Below are positions 1 to 5,369 of a stretch of DNA of 11,897 bases, piece after piece; position 1 is the first letter of the stretch, and each line of letters opens with the position of its first letter. The DNA is from Bacillota bacterium (GTDB lineage: Bacteria > Bacillota > Clostridia > UBA1381), in assembly GCA_021203665.1 (NCBI GenBank), contig JAJQAT010000094.1, positions 1 through 11,897 on the forward strand, given 5' to 3'. Made by a program: the position numbers and the translations under genes. The notes below the pieces were generated by a model. The model did no database searches. It was not told the origin of the DNA and saw only the letters and a program-made list of their open reading frames with translations.

Positions 1-40
1 TGTCCTTTCACATGTGTATACCATGTTACTCTTGACACAA

Positions 41-124
41 GGGTCGCCCCTACGAAACGGGTCGTCGGAGGCGCCGACCCCTACGGAAAGGGTCGCCCGT
101 GGCGCCGACCCCTACGAAAAGGTT
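41..124. repeat. 31-bp GC-rich tandem repeat, about 2.5 copies
   Basis: The core CCCCTACG recurs at 47-54, 78-85 and 109-116, exactly 31 nt apart. A longer 16-nt core, GGCGCCGACCCCTACG, is identical at 70-85 and 101-116. Each interval also holds a small inverted repeat: GGGTCG at 59-64 with CGACCC at 75-80, and GGGTCG at 90-95 with CGACCC at 106-111. Each unit could therefore fold into a hairpin in RNA. Copy A (41-71) is diverged, and copy C fades after about 124. The look is that of a dispersed palindromic intergenic repeat (REP or MITE remnant type) rather than of coding DNA. That classification is inferred; no genome copies can be seen from here. Confidence 0.75.
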
Positions 125-142
125 AAATTTTCGGCGAGCGTT

Positions 143-200
143 GTAGGGGCGGGCATTGCCCGCCCGCGTAATAATTCACGGCGGGCGCGGTTACCCGCGC
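143..200. repeat. GC-rich palindromic hairpins in the rbfA leader
   Basis: A perfect 8-bp stem, GGGCGGGC (147-154) with GCCCGCCC (158-165), has a 3-nt loop. A second stem pairs GCGCGG (185-190) with CCGCGC (195-200). The preceding GTAGGGGCG (143-151) is the exact reverse complement of CGCCCCTAC at 45-53, so this block looks like a related repeat in inverted orientation. Neither hairpin is followed by a T tract that would make it a clear terminator. The last lies about 15 nt before the rbfA ribosome binding site. Confidence 0.6.
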
Positions 201-226
201 AAACTATATTTTGAAAGGAAACAATA

Positions 227-571
227 ATGGCAAGAATTGACAAAATCAATGAGGAAGTAAAAAGAGAGCTTGCGAATGTTATCCGTGAACTTAAGGATTC
301 GCGCATACCGATTATGACGAGCGTCGTCACGGTGAATGTGACGAACGATTTAAGATACGCGAAAGCCTACATCTCCGTTATGGGAGATGAGGAAACAAAA
401 AAAAGAGCCATGCAGGGTTTAAAGAACGCGGCGGGCTTTATAAGACGCGAAATGGGTAAAAGGGTCGATTTAAGATACACGCCGGAATTTATATTTGAGC
501 TTGACAATTCAATAGAACACGGGGCAAATATAGAAAGGCTGCTTAACAATATCAACAAAAAGGAATTATAA
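227..571 (+). CDS. rbfA: Ribosome-binding factor A (30S maturation factor)
   Basis: RbfA binds the 30S subunit and helps late 16S rRNA maturation, especially in cold shock; it acts in the cytosol. The 114-residue product has the usual family length. Visible hallmarks are the N-terminal basic helix starting MARIDKINEEVKREL, the central strand region VVTVNVTNDLRYAKAYISV (residues 33-51), and the type II KH-like segment with the AxG kink near residues 68-70 followed by GKRVDLRYTPEF (77-88). The ATG at 227 has AAGGAA (215-220) at good spacing. In Bacillota rbfA normally follows infB, which would lie left of this window. Here the upstream 200 nt are repeat DNA and no promoter is visible. nrnA follows after 13 nt, which suggests one transcript. 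Identification is secure. Confidence 0.95.
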   Translation: MARIDKINEEVKRELANVIRELKDSRIPIMTSVVTVNVTNDLRYAKAYISVMGDEETKKRAMQGLKNAAGFIRREMGKRVDLRYTPEFIFELDNSIEHGANIERLLNNINKKEL

Positions 572-584
572 GGGGGCATAGACT

Positions 585-1538
585 ATGCAGGCTGTTATTG
601 ACAAAATAATGAAAGCCGAATCAATCGCGGTTTTTCCTCATGTTAATGAGGATCCGGATGCGCTCGGCTCATGCTTTGCGTTCGCAAAAGCGATGCGGGG
701 TATGGGAAAAAAGGCAACGGTGTATGTCAGCGGCAAGATTGAGTCAAGGCTGAACTTCATAGGCGGTGATTATGTTCTCTACCGAGAGGGAACAGAGCAT
801 GACCATGATTTGTGTGTTTGCCTCGATTGCGGCGACCTGGGGCGAATAACGGAGCGCAAGGCTATGTTTGACGAAATAAACAACTCCGTAAATATCGACC
901 ACCATTATACCAACACAAATTTTGCCGACGCGAATTATGTTGACGGCAAGGCGGCCGCCGCAAGCGAGATTTTGTTTGAGCTGTTTAATAAAATGAACAT
1001 TGAAATCACCGACGACATCGCAAAGGACTTATACACGGCGATATGCTCCGATACCGGCTGCTTTAAATACAGCAATGTAACACCCAAAACAATGCGCATC
1101 GCGGCTGATTTGCTCGAATATAATTTTGACCACGCGGAAATTGTCAGACTGCTTTTCGACAATGATTCATTGGCGGCGGCGAAGCTTAAGGCGGAGATTA
1201 CGGAGGGCATAAAGTCCTTTGCCGGCGACAAAATCAGGCTTGTAAGCACGGACGAGCGCGCGGGTGAAAAATACGGAATATCCAAGGAGGATATTCCAAA
1301 TCTTGTGGATATTCCCAGGAGAATAGAGGGAACTGAGATTGCCGTGTGCATAAAGCGCATTGAGGGCGGCTTTAAGCTCAGTCTGCGCTCAAACGGAAAA
1401 GCCGACGTATCAAAGGTTTCGATGCAATTCGGAGGCGGCGGACACGTAAAGGCGGCGGGAGCGATTCTGCATTTTGACAGCGCCGAGGAGGCTGAAAACG
1501 CGGTGGTTAGTGCGTGTATGCGCGAATTGGGAGAATAA
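585..1538 (+). CDS. nrnA: DHH/DHHA1 phosphoesterase, NrnA-type (nanoRNase / pAp phosphatase)
   Basis: This is a manganese-dependent phosphoesterase of the DHH subfamily. Characterised NrnA proteins degrade 2-5 nt RNAs and dephosphorylate pAp; some relatives cleave pApA from c-di-AMP turnover. Which substrate dominates here cannot be read from the sequence. The 317-residue protein has the metal-binding motifs in order: HVNEDPDALGS (19-29), the Asp of CLDCGD (D81), DHH (105-107) and SDTGCF (155-160). The C-terminal DHHA1 nucleotide-binding glycine loop is GGGGHVKAAG (283-292). The start has AAGGGGG (570-576) overlapping the rbfA stop codon. truB begins at the very next base after its stop, so the two are probably translationally coupled. 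The rbfA-nrnA-truB order is typical of Bacillota. Confidence 0.9.
   Translation: MQAVIDKIMKAESIAVFPHVNEDPDALGSCFAFAKAMRGMGKKATVYVSGKIESRLNFIGGDYVLYREGTEHDHDLCVCLDCGDLGRITERKAMFDEINNSVNIDHHYTNTNFADANYVDGKAAAASEILFELFNKMNIEITDDIAKDLYTAICSDTGCFKYSNVTPKTMRIAADLLEYNFDHAEIVRLLFDNDSLAAAKLKAEITEGIKSFAGDKIRLVSTDERAGEKYGISKEDIPNLVDIPRRIEGTEIAVCIKRIEGGFKLSLRSNGKADVSKVSMQFGGGGHVKAAGAILHFDSAEEAENAVVSACMRELGE
1275..1297 (+). repeat. Inverted repeat inside nrnA with a Shine-Dalgarno-like loop
   Basis: GGAATATCC (1275-1283) and GGATATTCC (1289-1297) form a perfect 9-bp stem around a 5-nt loop. The loop and the start of the right arm spell AAGGAGG (1284-1290), a full anti-16S match lying inside coding sequence. 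GGATATTCC occurs again at 1307-1315. The repeats encode a DIP repeat in the protein, so a coding explanation is enough. Any effect on ribosome pausing is speculation. Confidence 0.4.
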
Positions 1539-2408
1539 ATGAACGGTATAGTTATAATAGATAAGCCGCCCATGCGCACATCTCACGATATGGTTTATTT
1601 TATACGCAAGCTGACCGGCATAAAAAAGGTCGGACATACCGGAACGCTTGACCCTATGGCAACGGGTGTTTTGCCGGTGTGCATAGGCAGCGCCACAAAG
1701 GCGGCGGATATGCTTACCTTGTCGGATAAGCGGTACATAGCGGAGATGGTGCTGGGTATGACCACGGACACGCAGGACGCGGACGGCGAGGTGCTTACGG
1801 AGTGCGCGGTAAGCTGCACAGAGGAGGAAATCCGCGGCGCGGTAAGCGGCTTTATAGGCGAGATTGAGCAGATACCTCCGATGTATTCCGCGATAAAGCG
1901 GAACGGCAAAAAGCTGTATGAGCTTGCGAGAAAGGGCATCGAGGTTGAACGCGAAAGCAGAAAGGTCACGATAAATTCAATAGATATACTTAAGATTGAC
2001 GGCGCGCGCGTGACGATAGACATATCCTGTTCAAAGGGCACATATATCAGAACTCTTTGCGAGGACATCGGTATAAGGCTCGGCACGGGCGCGTATATGA
2101 ACACTCTAAGACGCGTGAAAACAGGACCGTTTACTATAGAAGAAAGCCACACGTTAGGCGAATTGGAGGATTTAAAACGGCAGGGAACGCTTGAAAGCGT
2201 GATTATACCCGTTGACACTCTTTTCGCGGACTATCCGTCCGTAAGGCTGAATGAAAAGCAGGTCAAAAGCGTTACAAACGGAGTGCGTATGACGTACAAC
2301 GGAATCGAGGGACAATCCTACCGCGTCTACGATGAAAAAAACAAATTTTTGTGTATATCGAAAATAACGGACGGAAAGCTGACATTGGAAAAATCATTCT
2401 GGAGCTGA
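1539..2408 (+). CDS. truB: tRNA pseudouridine-55 synthase
   Basis: TruB isomerises U55 to pseudouridine in the T loop of nearly all tRNAs and also acts as a tRNA folding chaperone. The 289-residue protein opens with GIVIIDKP. It carries the catalytic motif HTGTLDPMATG (33-43) with the nucleophile at D38. The family segments PPMYSAIKRNGKKLYELAR (113-131) and CSKGTYIRTL (164-173) follow, and the C terminus is a short PUA-like region. The ATG abuts the nrnA stop (TAA then ATG), with GGGAG (1529-1533) 5 nt upstream inside the nrnA end, indicating coupled translation. Length and motifs are normal. ribF follows closely in the same direction, the usual arrangement in Bacillota. Confidence 0.95.
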   Translation: MNGIVIIDKPPMRTSHDMVYFIRKLTGIKKVGHTGTLDPMATGVLPVCIGSATKAADMLTLSDKRYIAEMVLGMTTDTQDADGEVLTECAVSCTEEEIRGAVSGFIGEIEQIPPMYSAIKRNGKKLYELARKGIEVERESRKVTINSIDILKIDGARVTIDISCSKGTYIRTLCEDIGIRLGTGAYMNTLRRVKTGPFTIEESHTLGELEDLKRQGTLESVIIPVDTLFADYPSVRLNEKQVKSVTNGVRMTYNGIEGQSYRVYDEKNKFLCISKITDGKLTLEKSFWS

Positions 2409-2412
2409 AAAA

Positions 2413-2419
2413 AAGGAGG
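2413..2419 (+). promoter_or_regulatory. Ribosome binding site that fixes the ribF TTG start
   Basis: AAGGAGG lies 9 nt before the TTG at 2429 and just after the truB stop (2406-2408). It decides between this TTG and an in-frame ATG at 2351. The ATG would overlap the truB end by about 58 nt and add 26 residues unlike the family N terminus. Confidence 0.8.
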
Positions 2420-2428
2420 GGACGCAAA

Positions 2429-3331
2429 TTGGAGATAATCCGTGAAAAGACCGATTATGACGGCACTGTGGCGGCGCTTGGAAACTTTGACGGACTCCAC
2501 GTTGCCCATATGACCATAATCAGAAACGGAATTAAATACGCAAAGGAGCACGGCTTAAAAAGCGGAGTGCTTTTATTTGATGAAAACACAAAGGGCGTCA
2601 CACAGGGAAAAATCGCGCTGATAACGCCGAACGAGGCAAAATTGGAGCTTTTGGAGCGTGAAAATCCCGATTTTGTATATATGCTGAAATTCGATAATGA
2701 ATTTATGCGTAAAACACCCGAGGAGTTTGTGCGTTTTCTCTCGGATAAGCTGAATGTCAAAGCGGTATGCGTGGGCTACGATTACCGTTTCGGACATAAG
2801 GCGAGCGGCGATGTGGAAATGCTGAAAAGGCTCGGCGAAAAATACGGGTTTAAGGTGCTTGTAACCGAAGCCATAAGGGTTGACGGCAGAGTTGTTTCAA
2901 GCACATGCATAAGAGAAATGATACAGCAGGGCGATATGGAGGAGGCGGAGCGCTTCTTGGGCAGACGCTACTGCATTGAGGGAATTGTTGAAAAAGGATT
3001 TCAAAACGGCAGAAAAATGGGTATACCGACAGCGAATATCGATTATGACATCAATATGGCGCTCCCAAAGGAGGGCGTGTACGCCGGTATAACCTATGTC
3101 GGAGGGAAAAGGCTTAAAAGCGTGATAAACGTTGGAAAAAATCTTACGTTCGGCGCGGAAAAGCTGACTGTGGAAAGCCATATTCTTGATTTTAACGAGG
3201 ATATTTACGGTGAATATATCCGCGTAAGCTTTGCCAAAAGGCTGCGCGGCGTGATAAAGTTCAGCGGCGCGGAGGAGCTAAAAAAGCGGATACGCCGTGA
3301 TATTGAAATTACATCTGATATGGATTTATAG
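2429..3331 (+). CDS. ribF: Bifunctional riboflavin kinase / FAD synthetase
   Basis: RibF phosphorylates riboflavin to FMN and adenylates FMN to FAD. From the TTG start it has 300 residues, close to the family norm of about 310. The N-terminal adenylyltransferase domain (about 1-175) shows GNFDGLHVAH (18-27), VCVGYDYRFG, and SSTCIR (157-162), the equivalent of the usual SSTxIR. The C-terminal flavokinase domain (about 180-295) has the metal/ATP motif PTAN (200-203) and the likely catalytic Glu in ESHILDF (E249). One oddity is that the nucleotidyltransferase motif normally reads HxGH and here reads HVAH, with Ala at residue 26. The usual FDPHP-like stretch is replaced by FDENTKG. The domain order and spacing leave little doubt about the family, but FAD synthetase activity is less certain than the kinase. 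Confidence 0.9.
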   Translation: MEIIREKTDYDGTVAALGNFDGLHVAHMTIIRNGIKYAKEHGLKSGVLLFDENTKGVTQGKIALITPNEAKLELLERENPDFVYMLKFDNEFMRKTPEEFVRFLSDKLNVKAVCVGYDYRFGHKASGDVEMLKRLGEKYGFKVLVTEAIRVDGRVVSSTCIREMIQQGDMEEAERFLGRRYCIEGIVEKGFQNGRKMGIPTANIDYDINMALPKEGVYAGITYVGGKRLKSVINVGKNLTFGAEKLTVESHILDFNEDIYGEYIRVSFAKRLRGVIKFSGAEELKKRIRRDIEITSDMDL

Positions 3332-3343
3332 GAGGTAAAAGCA

Positions 3344-4702
3344 ATGTTTACAAGTGTTATTTTGGCTGCCGGAATGGGTACAAGAATGAAGTCCAAAATG
3401 CCAAAGGTATTGCATAAGGTATGCGGTAAGCCGCTCTGCGGCTGGGTAATAGACGCGTCAAAGGCGGCGGGCGCGGACAGAGTGTGCGCCGTTGTGGGAC
3501 ATAACGCCGATATGGTAAAGGAAGCTCTCGGTGATGTGTGCGAGTACGCGCTGCAGGCGGAGCAAAAGGGTACGGGTCACGCGGTTATGCAGGCGGCGGA
3601 CGTAATAAAGGAGGCAAAGGGCGAGGTTGTCATTCTTAACGGCGACACTCCGCTTGTAACAGCCGAAACGATAAAAAGCGCGCTTGAGTATCATAGGTCA
3701 AGTGAAAACGCGGTTACCGTTATAACGGCGGTGCTTGACGATGCTGCGGGCTACGGCAGAATTGTGCGCGGCGTTGACGGCGGCGTTATGAAAATAGTCG
3801 AGCAAAAGGACGCGAGCGACGAGGAAAAGAAGATAAACGAGGTTAATTCGGGTATGTACGTTTTTGACGGCGAATCGCTCTCATACGCGCTCGGCAAGAT
3901 AACACCGAACAACGCCCAGGGCGAATATTACCTTACGGACACTCTTGAAATTCTTCTTAACGCCGGCAAAAGGGTCGGCGGCTATGCCGTTTCGGATAAT
4001 GATGAAATCAGAGGAATAAACGACAGAGTACAGCTGAGCGAGGCGGACAGAATCATGCAAAAGCGCATAAACGAAGCACATATGAGAAACGGCGTAACAA
4101 TCCGCAATCCGGAAAGCGTTTACATAGAGGACGGCGTTGAGATAGGCAGCGACACGGAAATTTGCCCGAACGTGACGCTTAAGAGCGGCACAAAAATCGG
4201 CTCGGACTGCGTTATCGGCTCTGACAGCGTTCTTGACAGAGCCGTTATACACGACGGCGCGGATATTTTAAGCTCGGTAATTCTTGAATCCGAGGTTGAC
4301 GAGGGCACTCACGTGGGACCGTTCGCGTATATCAGACCCAACTGCCGCGTCGGAAAGAACGTCAAGGTCGGCGATTTTGTGGAGATAAAAAATTCAAATA
4401 TAGACGACGGAACAAAAATATCCCACCTTACATATATCGGCGACAGCGACGTGGGAAAACGGGTGAACTTCGGCTGCGGCACTGTAACGTGCAATTATGA
4501 CGGCAAGAATAAATACCGCACGTCAATCGGCGACGATTGCTTTGTCGGCTGTAACACCAATTTTGTTTCACCGATTAATGTGGGTGACGGCGTATATATA
4601 GCGGCGGGTTCGACCATAACGGAGGATATTCCTAAGGACAGCCTGTCAATCGCGAGAGCAAGACAGGTAAACAAGGAAAATTGGAAGGACAGGAGAAAAT
4701 AA
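3344..4702 (+). CDS. glmU: Bifunctional UDP-N-acetylglucosamine pyrophosphorylase / glucosamine-1-phosphate acetyltransferase
   Basis: GlmU acetylates glucosamine-1-phosphate with acetyl-CoA and then uridylates it to UDP-GlcNAc, the entry precursor for peptidoglycan. The 452-residue length is typical. The N-terminal uridylyltransferase (about 1-228) shows LAAGMGTRMKSKMPKVLH (7-24) with R14 and K21, QAEQKGTGHA (71-80), the metal ligand D101 in GDTP, and N226 in GIND. A helical linker leads to a left-handed beta-helix of hexapeptide repeats (about 250-430). The acetyltransferase site holds the likely catalytic His in SHLTYIGD (H361), GCGTVTCNYDG (377-387), and ARARQ near the end. AGGAGG (3330-3335) overlaps the ribF stop and places the ATG at 3344. 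In most Bacillota prs follows glmU; here the next gene is pth. Confidence 0.96.
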   Translation: MFTSVILAAGMGTRMKSKMPKVLHKVCGKPLCGWVIDASKAAGADRVCAVVGHNADMVKEALGDVCEYALQAEQKGTGHAVMQAADVIKEAKGEVVILNGDTPLVTAETIKSALEYHRSSENAVTVITAVLDDAAGYGRIVRGVDGGVMKIVEQKDASDEEKKINEVNSGMYVFDGESLSYALGKITPNNAQGEYYLTDTLEILLNAGKRVGGYAVSDNDEIRGINDRVQLSEADRIMQKRINEAHMRNGVTIRNPESVYIEDGVEIGSDTEICPNVTLKSGTKIGSDCVIGSDSVLDRAVIHDGADILSSVILESEVDEGTHVGPFAYIRPNCRVGKNVKVGDFVEIKNSNIDDGTKISHLTYIGDSDVGKRVNFGCGTVTCNYDGKNKYRTSIGDDCFVGCNTNFVSPINVGDGVYIAAGSTITEDIPKDSLSIARARQVNKENWKDRRK

Positions 4703-4717
4703 CACATAGTGTTATTT
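4697..4717 (+). repeat. AT-rich inverted repeat over the glmU stop codon
   Basis: AAATAACAC (4697-4705) and GTGTTATTT (4709-4717) are perfectly complementary across a 3-nt loop. The stem includes the glmU stop codon (4700-4702) and no T tract follows. It is 28 nt upstream of a second, GC-richer, terminator-like hairpin. Confidence 0.45.
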
Positions 4718-4745
4718 GCGTAATGAAATGAAAATGAATATTTTG

Positions 4746-4769
4746 GGGCAGATAAAATCTGCCCTTTTT
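4746..4769 (+). terminator. Terminator-like hairpin between glmU and pth
   Basis: GGGCAGAT (4746-4753) and ATCTGCCC (4757-4764) make a perfect 8-bp stem with an AAA loop. TTTTT follows at once (4765-4769). This is the standard form of a Rho-independent terminator. It lies 43 nt after the glmU stop and 24 nt before the preferred pth start. No convincing promoter lies between it and pth, so complete termination would cut off pth and mfd; partial read-through or attenuation is more likely. If pth instead starts at the ATG at 4734, the hairpin would be coding, which is the main argument against it. Confidence 0.5.
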
Positions 4770-4778
4770 GGACGTGAA

Positions 4779-4784
4779 GAGGAG
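4779..4784 (+). promoter_or_regulatory. Ribosome binding site favouring the pth start at 4794
   Basis: GAGGAG lies 9 nt before the ATG at 4794. The in-frame alternatives further upstream (TTG 4716, ATG 4728, ATG 4734) have no Shine-Dalgarno match in the right place, although every other gene in this run has a strong one. Confidence 0.6.
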
Positions 4785-4793
4785 ATTATACCG

Positions 4794-5360
4794 ATGTATT
4801 TGGTGGCAGGACTGGGCAACCCCGGAAAGCAGTATGATATGACCCGTCATAATATCGGGTTCCATACAATAGATTATATAGCGGATAAGTACGGCGCGAG
4901 GCTTACAAAGCTGAAATTCAAGGGCGTGTACGGCGACGCGGTAATAGGCGGCGAAAGGGTATATCTTGTAAAGCCGCAGACCTATATGAATTTGAGCGGC
5001 GACTGCATTGCGGAAATGGCGCAATTTTATAAGATACCGCCCGAACATATAATAGTAATAAACGATGATATTTCGCTTGACACAGGCAGAATACGCGTAA
5101 GAGGAAAGGGCAGCGCCGGCGGACATAACGGATTGAAATCCATAATTTACAGATTAAATTCAGACGCGTTCCCGCGCGTAAAAATGGGTGTGGGCGCGCC
5201 CAAACACGAGGATTACGATTTGGCTGACTTTGTACTCGGACATTTCACAAAGGAGGAAATTCCGGTTATGGAGGAAGCCATAAAAAAGGCGGAAACCGCC
5301 GTTTGCGAGATTATAAAAAACGGCGTGCAGTCTGCGATGAATAAGTGTAACGGCAAATAA
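4794..5360 (+). CDS. pth: Peptidyl-tRNA hydrolase
   Basis: Pth cleaves peptidyl-tRNAs that drop off the ribosome, recycling tRNA. From ATG 4794 it has 188 residues, the usual size, and begins MYLVAGLGNPG, which aligns with the start of typical bacterial Pth. Active-site residues are N9, the catalytic base H19 in TRHNIGF, N66 in PQTYMNLSG, D91 in INDD, and N112 in GGHNGLKS. An in-frame upstream extension of up to 26 residues (from TTG 4716; 20 residues from ATG 4734) is open. Some clostridial Pth proteins do carry short N-terminal extensions, so that start cannot be excluded. I prefer 4794 because of its ribosome binding site and the terminator-like hairpin inside the extension. The mfd ribosome binding site overlaps the pth stop codon. 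Confidence 0.9.
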   Translation: MYLVAGLGNPGKQYDMTRHNIGFHTIDYIADKYGARLTKLKFKGVYGDAVIGGERVYLVKPQTYMNLSGDCIAEMAQFYKIPPEHIIVINDDISLDTGRIRVRGKGSAGGHNGLKSIIYRLNSDAFPRVKMGVGAPKHEDYDLADFVLGHFTKEEIPVMEEAIKKAETAVCEIIKNGVQSAMNKCNGK

Positions 5361-5369
5361 GGAGCAAAA

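Noticed and set aside
32..60. TTGACA at 32-37 as a promoter for rbfA
   Set aside because: No -10-like hexamer lies at suitable spacing; the following DNA is GC-rich repeat.
41..124. Possible short CRISPR array
   Set aside because: The repeat period is only 31 nt and the supposed spacers are themselves similar. There are no unique spacers and no cas gene in view.
14..214. 66-residue open frame in the left leader
   Set aside because: It runs straight through the GC-rich repeats, has no ribosome binding site and no recognisable protein features; the repeats create the open frame.
935..1579. 214-residue minus-strand frame opposite nrnA
   Set aside because: Antisense shadow of a clearly identified gene, with no ribosome binding site or protein motif.
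2351..2428. Upstream ATG start for ribF
   Set aside because: It overlaps truB and has no ribosome binding site, and the extra residues do not fit the family N terminus; TTG 2429 has AAGGAGG at 9 nt.
4716..4718. TTG start for pth
   Set aside because: It sits at the end of a hairpin stem and has no ribosome binding site; ATG 4794 fits the family start.
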